Of a DNA stretch of 64,000 bases, positions 46,705 through 61,739 are shown in pieces; positions within the stretch are counted from its first letter, which is position 1, and each line of letters opens with the position of its first letter. Below the pieces are notes generated by a model. The model made no database searches. It saw nothing but the letters and a program-made list of their open reading frames with translations, and had not been told where the DNA came from. The position numbers and the translations under genes were made by a program. This DNA is from Gigaspora margarita (taxonomy: Eukaryota; Glomeromycota; Glomeromycetes; Diversisporales; Gigasporaceae): positions 138,513 through 202,512 of the forward strand of contig WTPW01000152.1 in NCBI GenBank assembly GCA_009809945.1, written 5' to 3'.

Positions 46705-47699
46705 TTGTAATCTAATTAAACTAAGATGTTAGAAATGTAGCAAAGAAGTCATAAAGCTATAATAAAAATTGGCAATAATCATTTTATTATTTTATTTTAT
46801 TAACTAGTTCATTTTACAAACAATTATTTTACCATTATATTTAATTTGCTAGCATGTTTAGCTCACCAAAATTGATTCACAGACAGTTACTAAATTGACA
46901 AGCTTATTTACCAACAATACATTTACCAACAAGTTTAATTACTAATATTTACTACTGACTAACCTCCTCCTATTTTACTAATAATACAAGAAAAAATTGG
47001 GTGCTTATAGTACTTCTGAGTTTTTTAATTAATCAATGCATCTAAATTTGTATGCATTTGAATTAACATAATTTCTACAATTATTTAATTTTTTTTAAAT
47101 TTTTAGCCATGATAATTTGAGACCAGCCTAGCCCATATCAATGTTTGAGGCCTCTTTTAAATTCTACAAGACTGTAGAATTCAAAAGAGCCCTTAAATAT
47201 TGAGATTGACTGCATCATTGTCAGAAAATTTATATTAATTTAAAAAAAAAAGTGGTCTATGATATATGTCCATGATGAGTATAGCAATTTTTATTATAGA
47301 TAGCCAATATGGATATTTTATCATTTACAAAAAGTATGGATGATCAGCTTTTATGATATTCTTTTGTTAGAAAAAATTTCAAATCACTTCAAATCCTCCA
47401 TAGAAAGTTATATGGGGTCAGATACTTATAGTGAGTACTGTAGTTAGAGTTAGTGTAATGTTAAATTAGGATTAGAGTTAGGATTAAAATCAAAATTAAT
47501 ACAAAATCATAAAAGAAGCATTTTTTGTTAGTAATACAACAGGGTTATTTGAGTCAAATTTTGAGTTATTAACAATTTTGTAAAATGTGATTACAGTAGC
47601 TATAGTTCAAATATATTAATTCTTATAAAAAATATGACAAATAAAATAATACTAATTATGGTAACCAGTGTTGTCAATTTTTAAATTCAATTATTTTAT
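46705..47699. other. No gene recognised; one hairpin
   Basis: A hairpin of about 30 bp per arm spans 47128-47205 (CAATGTTTGAGGCCTCTTTT, AAATTCTACA and complement). No coding frame. Confidence 0.4.
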
Positions 47700-48153
47700 A
47701 CTAGTGATTATAAATAATGCAACAAAATAATTTTAGTTAGCTTATATTATCTTATACAATTCCAGGTGTATTCATTAAATTTTTTATTTTATTTGTGAAT
47801 AGTATCTTTTTCTCATTCTAGAATTTCAATAGTCATTATTATTGCTGATGCAAAAATAATTACATGTGTATTATAAAACATATGTTGCATTATTTTTGTT
47901 TGTTTTTAATAAAGATCAAATGGCATAATTTGTAATAAATTTCATTGTTGATTCTGTATCTTGTACAATGGTAATCAAAATAAAATAAACCCATTTGACT
48001 TCCACCCCCAACAAGCCCAAATATTACTCTTACTCAAAAAGACTGCACTACAAGAACAGTAGATTAGGCCCACTATGTTAATTTTCTACTATCTTCTGAA
48101 TTAGAAAAAGGTGGATAGAAAACCACTCTTGAAGATTTAGGCAGAGTGGTTGT

Positions 48154-48324
48154 CAGGACCCTGAAATATACACAAATAGGTCAGGTTTATTATAAAATTA
48201 CTAAAAATAAAAAAATCTGCAGAAAATCTCAAAAATAAGCAAAAATTATTATAAATAAAAGGATCTGCATAAAAACCCCAAAATAAGCCAACTAATACCT
48301 ATTTCTGAATATTTTTGGATCCTG
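48154..48324 (-). mobile_element. MITE family A, copy 2
   Basis: Starts CAGGACCCTGAAATATACAC and ends TATTTTTGGATCCTG. Its blocks match 6164-6343 in inverse orientation (TTATAAAATTACTAAAAAT, CTGCAGAAAATCTC, AAAATAAGCAAAAATT). It is nested in the Tc1/mariner element upstream of the transposase core. Confidence 0.65.
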
Positions 48325-48529
48325 TTGTCCAGAAATATAGATAATACAACTCAATAAAGAATTGTGTATTTTGTTACCTCAAATTGCTGCTCCACTGCTA
48401 TTGAAGTGAGAGCTTACCTAAAAATAATGAAAATATAGAAATATCAGGTCTACTATTCGCCATATACTTCAAAACCATGGTTTAGTGTCAGGGTTAAAAA
48501 AAAACCCCCTTTCTAAGTGATAATTATTG

Positions 48530-49170
48530 ATAAGTGTGGCTCACTTTTACAAAAAGTACAAAAATTGGACAGTCAAAGATTGGTCAAATGTAATTTTGTC
48601 AGATGAATCACGGTTTCAAATCTTGGGTCAGACAGCAAACAATATTACTGGAAGCATCATGAAGAACCATTAAACAAATTCTACATTAAGCCAAAGGTAA
48701 AATTTGGAGGCAGTTCAATTATAATTTAGGGGTGCTTTACCTCTCATGGCACTGGCAGCTATTGCAAAATCGATGGCACTATGGATGGTAAGTTGTATTA
48801 GCAAATACTTGACAAAGATTTGATGTGGACTATCAGGGATTTGATGTTAGGGATGTTACTTTCCAACAAGATGGAGCATCTTGTCATATGGCGATCTTAA
48901 CAGAACATTGGCTTAAAAGGAATAAGAACAAGTTTTTTGACTGGCCCCCCAATCACCTGATCCTAACCTGATCGAAAACTTGTGGGATGAAATGGACTAT
49001 CATATCACCTTAGGAATCTTCCTGAACAAATTACAAGTGAGATAGACCTCTGGGAAAAAATTCTGGTAGTCTGGCAGGAAATCAATATTGAAACATGCAC
49101 AAGGCTAATTTGTTCAATGCCAGAACGAATCCGCACTGTAATTAGAGCTCGGAACGGTTACACCTGATGG
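48530..49170 (+). pseudogene. Tc1/mariner transposase remnant (DDE)
   Basis: Translating across several frames gives, in order, WSNVILSDESRF (first catalytic Asp, about 48580-48615), GGSSIIIWGCFTSHGTG, FQQDGASCHMAILTEHWLKR (second Asp, about 48861), DWPPNHPDLNLIENLWDEMD (Glu in LIEN, about 48980) and RIRTVIRARNGYT near 49165. This is the order and spacing of the DD34E core of Tc1 transposases, cut-and-paste enzymes acting on TA sites. Multiple frame changes and an in-frame TAG (after IIIW) make it inactive. The N-terminal helix-turn-helix region (about 48000-48150) is even more eroded and is separated from the core by the family A MITE. Confidence 0.75.
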
Positions 49171-49808
49171 TAAAGGCTAAAAATTATTGAATAGAAAAAA
49201 TATATTTTTTGTTTTTTATGTAAAAAATTTTTTTTTGTTTACAGTCGTGTTGCTGTAAAAACGAGCAAAAATAATGCAACATGGCAATTGAAATAAAGCT
49301 CATGCCCATGAAAATTTTGTTCATTAAATTTTTTAAAATTTTTTTATTGATGAAAATGTTATTATTCGCGAATAAAATAAAAAAAAAAAAAATTTAACGA
49401 ATACACCCAGAATTGCGTCAGATAATATGAGCTAACTAAATTTTTTTTTTGTTGCATTATGATTACTAGTGTATTTTATTGTTCTAATATTCTATTCACC
49501 TATTGCTATATTAATGTCAAATATAACCTAGGTGTCAATTTTTTGTTCTATTGATAAAAATTTTATTCTATTCTAAATATTTGGCCGCTGCCACTTGCAT
49601 GCCAGCTTTGCACTTAAATCCAATTTCTGCCAAATTTGTAAAGAAACTTTTCCTACGATCGTATTAGTGCATAAAACAGGGTTATGTACTAGGTGCAAAA
49701 AATTAATACCAAAGGTTTTCAGAAGAGAATGATATGGAATCTGGTATGTAAAAAAAAGCACGTATTATGCAAAAAAAAAAAAAAAAAATATTGCGCAAAA
49801 TATATATA

Positions 49809-49989
49809 CAACTTTCGTTATAGTGAAGCCCTTGGACTGAAAAAATAAATCTTCACTATAGCTTATATCGAGAGAAAACTATACGTACTTCACTATATCT
49901 AGTTAAAGTTTATTAATTCTGGAATTCAAAATTCTTCATTATATCGAATCTTCACTATTACGAGAGCTCACTATAATGAGAGTGAGCTG
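49809..49989. mobile_element. TA-flanked MITE, CAACTTTCGTTATAGTGAAG ends
   Basis: The left end CAACTTTCGTTATAGTGAAG matches the complement of the right end CTCACTATAATGAGAGTGAG then CTG. TA flanks both sides (49807-49808 and 49990-49991). The 181-bp interior repeats TTCACTATA motifs in both orientations. This pattern fits a mariner/pogo-type element without transposase. Confidence 0.65.
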
Positions 49990-50069
49990 TATATAATTTA
50001 AATTTAAATTTTTTATTGTATGATAGGAGAAATTCCTAGTTAACTTCCTCAACTCAATAATGCTTATTT

Positions 50070-50420
50070 CACAGGTTCTTCCTGTCTTTACTGTTTACAA
50101 GCTTCAAGGCGGGCAACTTAGGTATCGAGGAAATGGGAATTAACTTTCGCAGGCAGGATATCCAAGAGTTTATTACAAAATTACCTCGAAACCTTTCCAC
50201 AATTGATACTTTAATTATTCGAAAGCCTGGACAAACCATTACTTAATTTTAAGTTTGGATTTTAAAGTTAAACAGTCAAATGGTTTAATCTGGTAAAGAT
50301 TCCTCAAACATAATGATCCTTTTATTCCAATTTTGAAATCGACCAGAATATACTATAAACCCTTTCGGGATGGCTCTATATTTAACAGATTATGCATTAA
50401 TACAACAGAGATTAGCCGAA
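50070..50420 (+). pseudogene. Helitron-like protein fragment
   Basis: Plus-strand pieces in two or three frames read VLPVFTVYKLQGGQLRYRGN, INFRRQDIQEFITKLPRNLS and TIDTLIIRKPGQ, then DFKVKQSNGLIW and FLKHNDPF. The order matches the conserved region (annotated as DUF6570 in databases) lying ahead of the Helitron-like N domain and Pif1 helicase of fungal Helitrons, rolling-circle transposons. A frame change follows RYRGN, a TAA follows GQTIT, and a TAG follows GLIW. The helicase and replication-initiator parts are absent. The assignment rests on recalled family motifs, so it is moderate. Confidence 0.5.
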
Positions 50421-51426
50421 GAGCAAAGATTACTTTCTTTAAATTTATGAATTTCAAATTAAAGTTTATGTTTGTTCGCATGCGTATTACAGTATTACAG
50501 TAAAATAAATTTTTATATAATATGCTGCTTAAAATTAACCATATCTTATTATATATATCAGATATGTATTGTTATAAATTTTATTTCAAAGTTTAAGCGT
50601 GTAATAAATAAGGCACCTAGCCTACGAAACGGCGCGCCAGTTTTATTAGTATATTTAGACGCGTTTCGCTCCATTAGACTTTGCTGTTTTTCCTTTTGTT
50701 GAAGATCTCTAATATTCGATAAAAGATCGATTCAAGTATAATGAATAAAAAAAAGATCGATTCAAATGTAAATTTAACGTTTATATCTTTGTTATCATTC
50801 TTCAATCGGTGAACATTGAAAAATGACTTATGTTCAATTGCATAAATGAAAATTACGCGGAATACATATATAAGATAGCGAGGATACAAATAAATAATAT
50901 AGATCACCGGTATATTATCCGACCCAAAGTTTAAGTTTTAATTTATAAAAATTTTACATAACTTCAAAGTAAATCATGTGAGTGATGGAAAGGGAAAATC
51001 TGTAAACTGATTTACTATTTGGAATCTGTTCCTGAAAATCTAATATGTGAAGATTATCTCTTGAAATTATTTTTCTTTTAATGAATTCATTTGATGCAAA
51101 GCATAATGTTATAGAAGCAACTAGAAATCAATTTTACAATAAGGTGAAAAGTAGTGAAAGGTTTTCCCTTTCCATAACACATAAAAAAACTATTCAGATC
51201 TATTTTATAGACATATTTATTTTCAAATATTTAATAAGCAAATAAAATTGCATAAATTAAAAAATTAAATTAATAGAAAATTTTTATCTCTATTCTAACA
51301 TTATTAATCATTACAGTATTTTAAGTCAATATTAACATTATAAAAGGCTTTATATACAATAATAATAAATAAATACTCATTAAATAAAGATCTACAATTA
51401 ATAATATTAATTATTTATATTTTTAT
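50421..51426. other. No gene recognised
   Basis: A GC-rich island at 50610-50680 contains GAAACGGCGCGCCAG and GACGCGTTTCGCTCC, a weak inverted pair. The remainder is A/T-rich intergenic sequence downstream of the USP7-like gene. Confidence 0.35.
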
Positions 51427-51546
51427 TACCGTATAAGCGCGAAATAACACGTAGGGGCGTTATTTCGAATTTTGGCCCGAATTAAGCTTAATTTAAGACG
51501 AAATTCGAAATTACGCCCCTACGCGTTATTTCGCGTTTATACGGTA
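51427..51546. mobile_element. 120-bp palindromic MITE, copy 2
   Basis: The palindrome runs from TACCGTATAAGCGCGAAATA to TTTCGCGTTTATACGGTA, with arms ACACGTAGGGGCGTTATTTC and complement and centre ATTAAGCTTAAT. Arms match at nearly every position, better than in copy 1 at 31507-31625, so it is younger. It lies about 100 bp beyond the stop codon of the USP7-like gene and could be transcribed in its 3' region. Confidence 0.8.
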
Positions 51547-51652
51547 TGCCGAATTCACTAAATTAATAATCTAGTACTCATAATAATCTTTCAACCCATT
51601 TTGTAAATGTTATTCAATTGTTTTTTTTTATCAATTTTTTATGTACAAAAAT

Positions 51653-55845
<4,193 letters not shown>

Positions 55846-56681
55846 TAGATATTCAAAGAAATCACTTTTTTGCTATTAATTATTTATTAGATGAAAAAAA
55901 AATAATACAGGACAGGTTTACTTTTTTTTTTTTTTTTTTCTTATGATGCTTTTTAGTAATAGCAATAATGCAAATGCTTTTTTTTACGGCAAGATTATTA
56001 ATAAAAGCACGTCTGAATGTGCATACATACATGACTTTCCCAAGAAGTAAATTGGTTTGTATTTAAACTGTGTAATGTAATGCAAAATCCGTTACACATA
56101 TTGTTTGACATACAAACTTGTACTGTACGTACCGTAACGTACTTCTGTACTTTAACTTAAATACAGTACTACTCTACTTGGCAATACTTATCATTATAGA
56201 ACAGCGCACGTGCATATTATGTAATATTGCCCTACAAGGTTATGAGAGAGACTTAACGTACGTACGTACTGTACTACTGTTTGATGATTATTATTGTTGT
56301 TTTCTCGCAATTGTGTGCAGTGTTCCGACAATTATCTGTTAAAACATATGATATGTACATACATAAACTCATAAATCATATATTTTTATTATTAGTAGTT
56401 AGTTATTAAGTAAGGATTCGGATACCTAAACACCGATTTTTACTAATGTCAATTATGTCTAATTATGTAAAGAATTGGAATACTGTAGAAAGTATTATAT
56501 AGTATGATAAAAACTATTCACGAATAAAAACTGTATTTGTGCTGGCAGTTTTTAAAATTAACATTCAAAACTGTGATGGAAACATATAGCAGATCGTGTA
56601 AAAAATCTTTTTAATTATATTCACTTCTAAAAATAGTAGATACAATAATCTTATGGTATAAATTATTTATAAATTAAAATA
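55846..56681. other. Upstream region of the USP7-like gene; no gene recognised
   Basis: T runs at 55798-55812 and 55920-55940. Repeated CGTACGTAC motifs occur at 56125-56275 (GTACGTACCGTAACGTAC, ACGTACGTACGTACTGTAC). A 74-residue open frame at 56118 runs through these and is not convincing. Confidence 0.4.
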
Positions 56682-57060
56682 AGGCCATGCAAAATTAATT
56701 AATTGGTTTTCATAACCCGGCCGGGTCAAAATTTGGAACTTCTAAAAAATTTTTTTTTATATATTTTACAGCTGTTTTCATAAATTCTGGAACAACTGAG
56801 AAAATTGCTGATGACCGAATCGATAAGTTATCGAGTCGGAATCAATAAGTAACCGAACTCAAAAACTTATCGATTCGGTCATCGGCAATTTTTTCAGTTG
56901 TTCCAAAATTTCTGAAAACAGCTGTAATAACCGGGTGAGATTTCAAAAAAAAAAAAATTTCTAAAATTTTATATATGAAATTTAAAAAAAAAAGCCGGTC
57001 GGCCGGGTCTATTTAAAAGCCTCATGTTATGAAAACCAAGTAATTAAATTTGTATGGCCT
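56682..57060. mobile_element. Inverted-repeat element with AGGCCATGCAAAATTAATT ends
   Basis: The left end, AGGCCATGCAAAATTAATTA with ATTGGTTTTCATAAC, matches the complement of the right end, GTTATGAAAACCAAGTAATT with AAATTTGTATGGCCT. The element is 379 bp, non-coding, and carries CCGGCCGGGTC near both ends. A second element is nested in it. Confidence 0.65.
56769..56924. mobile_element. Nested TA-flanked MITE, CAGCTGTTTTC ends
   Basis: Arms CAGCTGTTTTCATAAATTCT and GGAACAACTGA pair with the right-hand complement, then ATGACCGAATCGATAAGTTA pairs with AACTTATCGATTCGGTCATC. TA lies on both sides (56767-56768 and 56925-56926). The 156 bp fold into an almost continuous hairpin. Confidence 0.7.
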
Positions 57061-57540
57061 AAAGTTTTCGAATTACTATCTTAACAGTATAATTATTCGT
57101 CTGTTAATGTAATTCCAATAGCATCTTTTTTATTTATATTTTTTAAACCATTCCAATTACTTAACATATTTTTCGAACATTGTTACTTAAAGAATGTATT
57201 AAGTACATAGTTTTATTACTTCTTTAAAGTGCATCTAAAGTAAATATCCTCTTAACAAATTTGTGTATCTAATATAGAGCAAAATATATAAGCTAGACCA
57301 ACTATGACATTTATTTAGAAGAATTGCATCAAGCGTATATTTATAGAGTTTGCATTTAACTATACAAGAAATTGAAGAATTCTATTATTTAATATTTGTA
57401 ATAACTAATTATTTTATTTTTATTTTTAAATTATAAAAACTTTGGTATTTAGTTTATTTAACTATTAATTCAAATTTGTTATTATTAATTTTTAAATTAT
57501 CCAATAAAAAAACTTAAAAATATCTAAAAGTCTTTGTTAA
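57061..57540. other. No gene recognised
   Basis: A/T-rich intergenic sequence with no frame or element ends noted. Confidence 0.35.
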
Positions 57541-57930
57541 TTATAATAATAGTAAATCTTTAGATACTTTTATGGGGTGATTTAATATGCTTCGGAAAGA
57601 ATTAACTAAAATCATTTCTTCAAAGGCGTGACTATAGTAATTTGGTAATTTAGATGGGAATTTATTATCAGGTTAGTGGTCTTATGTGCCTCTACCCGCA
57701 CATAAGTATCATAACAATCCTTACCAAAGTTATGTCCTTTTAAATAACTTTAAAAGATATAATTGAGAGGTTAAAGTCTTATGACTTATCTTGGATTTCC
57801 ATAAACTAATTCTATGTTATTCATCATCATGACCCATGCCCTGTACTTATGGACATTATCTAACCATTTTGAGGCACAATTCGCTAGAGTTTCAGAAATG
57901 TCACTTTTATCCGTGACGTGACAATACTAA
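57541..57930. other. Unexplained GC-richer segment
   Basis: This 390-bp block stands out in composition from its neighbours but has no sustained frame on either strand and no terminal repeats that I can see. It contains a short palindrome, TATGTGCCTCTACCCGCACATA-like, near 57685 and runs such as CATCATGACCCATGCCCTGT. It could be a non-coding RNA gene, a conserved regulatory region or a foreign fragment. Confidence 0.3.
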
Positions 57931-57989
57931 ATAAAAGTTTTTAGTGCTAAATTTATATTTATTTGTCATGATGAAATTGGATCTATTTT

Positions 57990-58205
57990 ATACATGATTT
58001 TTAAAATTTTTTATACATTTTTTTGTCAACTTTTTTTTTTTTTTTTTTTATTTTTTTTGAATATAATTTTTTGTTTTTTTTTCTAATCTTTTTTTTTTTT
58101 TTTTATGATTGATTTGGGATTTAGGGTTAGAGTTATTGATAAACTAGTATAGATGGATTGTGGTAGGGCTTATATTTTCAAATTGAGACTCACAAATTTC
58201 ACTAA
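57990..58205. repeat. T-rich tract plus repeat shared with 11650-11740
   Basis: After long T runs (58028-58105), the segment GATTTAGGGTTAGAGTTATT to TTATATTTTCAAATTGAGAC parallels GGTTTAGGGTTAGAATTGAT to ATATATTTTCAAATCGCGAC at 11660-11740, both preceded by T-rich DNA. It may be a dispersed element with a fixed internal order. Confidence 0.45.
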
Positions 58206-58599
58206 TTATAAGTATTTTATACTTAGTTTATGAACTCAATTTACTGATTTTAATCCTATTGTTTAATTATACTTACAAACGACAGTATATGAAGTGATTA
58301 ATTTAGATAAAACAAAAATCAAATAAAGAATAGTACTTTGTTAAAAAATATAATTAGAACAGATTTTTTTATTAAGTTTAGTTTTAAGGTTAGAGATCAG
58401 GTTGAATTGTTGTTTGATTAAATATAAAGTTAGAATTAGAAATTAGCATAGAATTTTTGTTTTAATTAAAAATCGTTTAGAATTATAAATCAGATTAGAA
58501 GCTATAAATATATTGTATTAATTATCATGTAATGTGTTTATATATCATTAGGTATCCAATTTAATATATTACTAAACAAATATTAATAATCATACCCCC

Positions 58600-59365
58600 C
58601 TACAAATTAAAATTTTTTCTAAACTTTGAGCGAAGATATCAGTAATTATAAGACTAAATTTTTTTTATTTGAATTCTATAGCTTTATAGAATTCAAATAA
58701 AAAAAAATTTCATCGAATTTGTCTTGTAGATGCTGAGATACTTCGCTCAAGTCTAGAAAAAATCCAAATCGTTTATCAAAACAAATCTGCGCCATAATCT
58801 TTCTTGAACTTTGATTAAAGATATATCAGCAACCAAAAACCAAATTTGATGTTTTTTTTTTTGTTTAAATTCTATAAAGTTATAGAATTCAAATAAAAAA
58901 GTTTATTAAATTTGGTCCTGTGATACTGAGATATCTTTGCTAAAGAAATTAAAAATATCTATTAAATCAACTGCACCAAAATTTTTTCTAAACTTTGAGT
59001 AAAGATATCTTAGCAACCGCAAGACCAAATTTTTTATTTTGTTTCAATTCTATGAAAACATACAATTAAAATAAAAAAGTCCATCAAATTTAATCTTGTA
59101 GCAGCTAATATATACTCACTCAAAATTTAGAACTAATTTTGGCGCAACTTTGTGATAAATGGTTTGAATTTTTTATAAACTTTGTGCAAAATGTCTTATC
59201 AATCACAAGGCCAAATTCAATGGATTTTTTTTAAAAAAAATCATAGAATTTAAACAAAAAAAAATCCATCAAATTTGGTCTTGTGGTTGCTAAGATATCT
59301 TTGCTTAAAGGTTAAAAATAATTTAATCTGCAGGGGATATAATTATCAAAATCAGTGAGGTATAA
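58600..59365. repeat. Four hairpins of the TTCTATA-loop family
   Basis: Hairpins at about 58620-58760, 58800-58945, 58985-59120 and 59165-59310 share CTTTGAGCGAAGATATC-type arms, TTGAATTCTATAGCTTTATA loops and CAAATTTGGTCTTGTGGTTG blocks. The right end reads ATAATTATCAAAATCAGTGA and GATCCCTA, resembling the TAGGGAT end near 22625. This looks like a second, diverged array of the same type. Confidence 0.6.
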
Positions 59366-59665
59366 AAATTGATCCCTATTAATATTATATTATTTGCTCA
59401 AAGCTTTTTGAACAAAGTTTCTGTTATTACAACTCAAATTCGGATAATGCAAATCACACCTGTTTTTGTATAATTAAAAAATTCTTGATACTTCTATTCA
59501 AGTTAGTCAAGTCTTTAGCTATTCTATACTAGTCTATGAGGCTAAATTTATGCCATTCATCATATGTGTCTATAAGATCATTTATATTAGAATTAATTCA
59601 AATTTTTATTATTAACTTTTTATAATTTCACTTATTCTTTATTATATTGTAAATTATTTCTATAT

Positions 59666-60431
59666 CAGAAAATCTATGGATATGGACAGATCACATGATA
59701 TTTTATCTTATGGACACATACCAAAATAAATAATTTTTTAAGTTAAAAATTGATCTGGCAGGTCTTTTGTACTAAGTTAACATTCTGTATTATTCTAATT
59801 AAACTTGTTTTTTCAGTTCTAAATGATAGATTTTTAAAATCTGCTCAATAGTTTAGTGATATGGCCATTTGAAGTTTGGATAACATAAAGATTACAAAAA
59901 TGTTACTTAAACTTTAAAAACCAATACCTCTGGTTCTATTAGACCAATTTTAATAATCTTACCATTATTAAAACCAAAAAAAAACTAGAAAAACAAATTT
60001 ACTTAGAGTACAAAAACCTTACAGGTCACTTTTTCTTAATTTTTTATTTTTAACAAAAAAATAAATTTAATTAAATTAAAAAAGTAGGCTTTTGTAAGTT
60101 AACCTCATTTATTACTTTAAGTAAACTTGTTCTTTTGGTTTTCTGGTCTAATATTGGTAATATTATTAAAATTGGTCCAGTAGAGCTAAGATCTAATTTT
60201 TTGAATTTTAGTAGATATTAGATTATATAAATTTTAGAGGCATATCCCTGAATAAATTTTAATAATCTCACTACTATTAGATCCAGAAAGACTGGAAAAA
60301 CAAGAATGATAAAGATATTAGCTTAGTACAAAAGTATACAGAATCATTTTTTAATTTAAAAAATTACTTATTTTGGTATGTGTCTATAAGATAAGATATC
60401 ATGTAATTTGTATGTATCCATAGATTTTCTG
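59666..60431. mobile_element. Inverted-repeat element, 766 bp, ends about 85 bp
   Basis: CAGAAAATCTATGGATATGG at the left and its complement ending ATCCATAGATTTTCTG at the right extend through GATATTTTATCTTATGGACA and ACATACCAAAATAAATAATT. Inner arms (AACTAGAAAAACAAATTTAC and AGTAAACTTGTTCTTTTGGT) form further inverted pairs. Non-coding. Confidence 0.65.
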
Positions 60432-60894
60432 TTTTTACATTTGGGGATCATCTAAAGCCATGTGCCCATGAAATATTTTTATGTAAATCAACCAGAGTTG
60501 CAAAATTTTGTTTATATAGATTATATAGATCAGCTTAAAGAAAATAAAAAAACAAAAAAATGCAAAAATCTAAAAATAGCAGTTCAAACCTGAATTGGTC
60601 CATTAATAAAAAATGCCAGAAAGTCAATTTTATTTATATATCTGTTCTAATTCTAACTCTTACCCTAATATTAATCAGGCTCTAACTCTAATTTTAACTA
60701 AAATTTCAAAAAATCATGTGGGTACATAGCTTTAGCTATTCCTATATTTGGTAATATCTAAGACTATATTAGCACCAATAGTATAATTTATTAAAGCTAT
60801 AAAAAGCTATTATCAGTTATATTTTTTTGTTCTGTTTTTTATAAAAACTATTATATTTGAGTCATATTCATATGAGCTGATTTTGTTAATTACT

Positions 60895-61020
60895 AATAAC
60901 TCTGGATTTACTAATCCGTTTTGAATGATTTAACTACCAAAATGTTCGTCTCAATGAAACGATTCTAATGAATCCAAAAGTGTCAAAATCCAATTACAGG
61001 AACCTGAGATCGTTTAAGTT
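60895..61020. repeat. Partial copy of the adjacent element end
   Basis: AACTACCAAAATGTTCGTCT and GAATCCAAAAGTGTCAAAAT repeat the left end of 61067-63477 with mismatches, in direct orientation, about 160 bp upstream. Confidence 0.55.
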
Positions 61021-61249
61021 TTGTGCAATTTTATTAAGAATTTTTAAAATACTATGTAAATATCTTTAATCTTGAATAATTTTGGATCTACTGGTCCATT
61101 TTAGATGATTTAACTACCAAAATGTTCGTCTCAGCAAGACGATTCTGATGAATCCAAAATTATTAAAATTCAATTACGGGAACACAAGATCGCTACATGG
61201 TTTCTATATTGTAAACAAACCAATCAAACTGCATCAGCAAATTTTATAT

Positions 61250-61460
61250 ATAGATATATATCGATTACTAACCAGTAAGATATATATCAATGATCAACAC
61301 CCCTGCCGATTATTATCGATAGTGATAGTAATCGATATATATCTAGTTAATCGATATATATCTACTAGATATATATCGATTAACCCGATATATATCGATA
61401 ATCAACACCCTTGCTGATTATTATCAATAGTGATAGTAATCGACATATATCTAATATGAT
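61250..61460. repeat. TATATATCGATTA tandem and inverted block
   Basis: At least seven TATATATCGAT or ATCGATATATA motifs, with two direct units of ATCAACACCCCTGCCGATTA and TTATCGATAGTGATAGTAAT (near 61290-61340 and 61400-61445). Matching ATCAATATATAAC motifs recur at 63190-63280. This block produces a spurious open frame. Confidence 0.6.
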
Positions 61461-61739
61461 ATCAATTAATAATTATTATATTCACATAATCATGCTTGCA
61501 AGGTTTCACAATTTATTATAATTTATTTTTTTATTTATTATTATTATATATTATATTTTAAATTAAATAATTAATATTTGCAAGTTTTCGCAATTTAATA
61601 TAAAAATTATTTATTTATTATTATTATATATTATATTATATTACATATTTTTATTATATATTATTAGAAAAAAAAATGAAAACCCAAAAAAAAACCTCCA
61701 AAAAAATAACAAAAAAAATCAAAAACAAAAAATAGTAAT

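Larger units (their letters stand above)
47700..49470 (+). mobile_element. Tc1/mariner element with long compound inverted ends
   Basis: The left end at 47700-47815 (ACTAGTGATTATAAATAATG, CAACAAAATAATTTTAGTTA, CCAGGTGTATTCATTAAA) and the complement of 49345-49470 (ACTAGTAATCATAATGCAAC, TTAGTTAGCTCATATTATCT, TGGGTGTATTCGTTAAA) are inverted repeats of more than 110 bp. An inner pair, TGTTGCATTATTTTTGTTTG (about 47884) and its complement (about 49260-49290), extends the homology. The 1.77-kb element encloses a decayed transposase and a family A MITE. Confidence 0.7.

Noticed and set aside
49573..49761. 62-codon minus-strand frame with ordinary-looking amino acid use
   Set aside because: It looks more protein-like than most but has no recognisable motif, no splice context and lies between two mobile elements. 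I could not support it as a gene.
61148..61417. 89-codon open frame with IYIDNQHPC repeats
   Set aside because: The peptide repeats are a translation of the TATATCGAT tandem block inside an inverted-repeat element.
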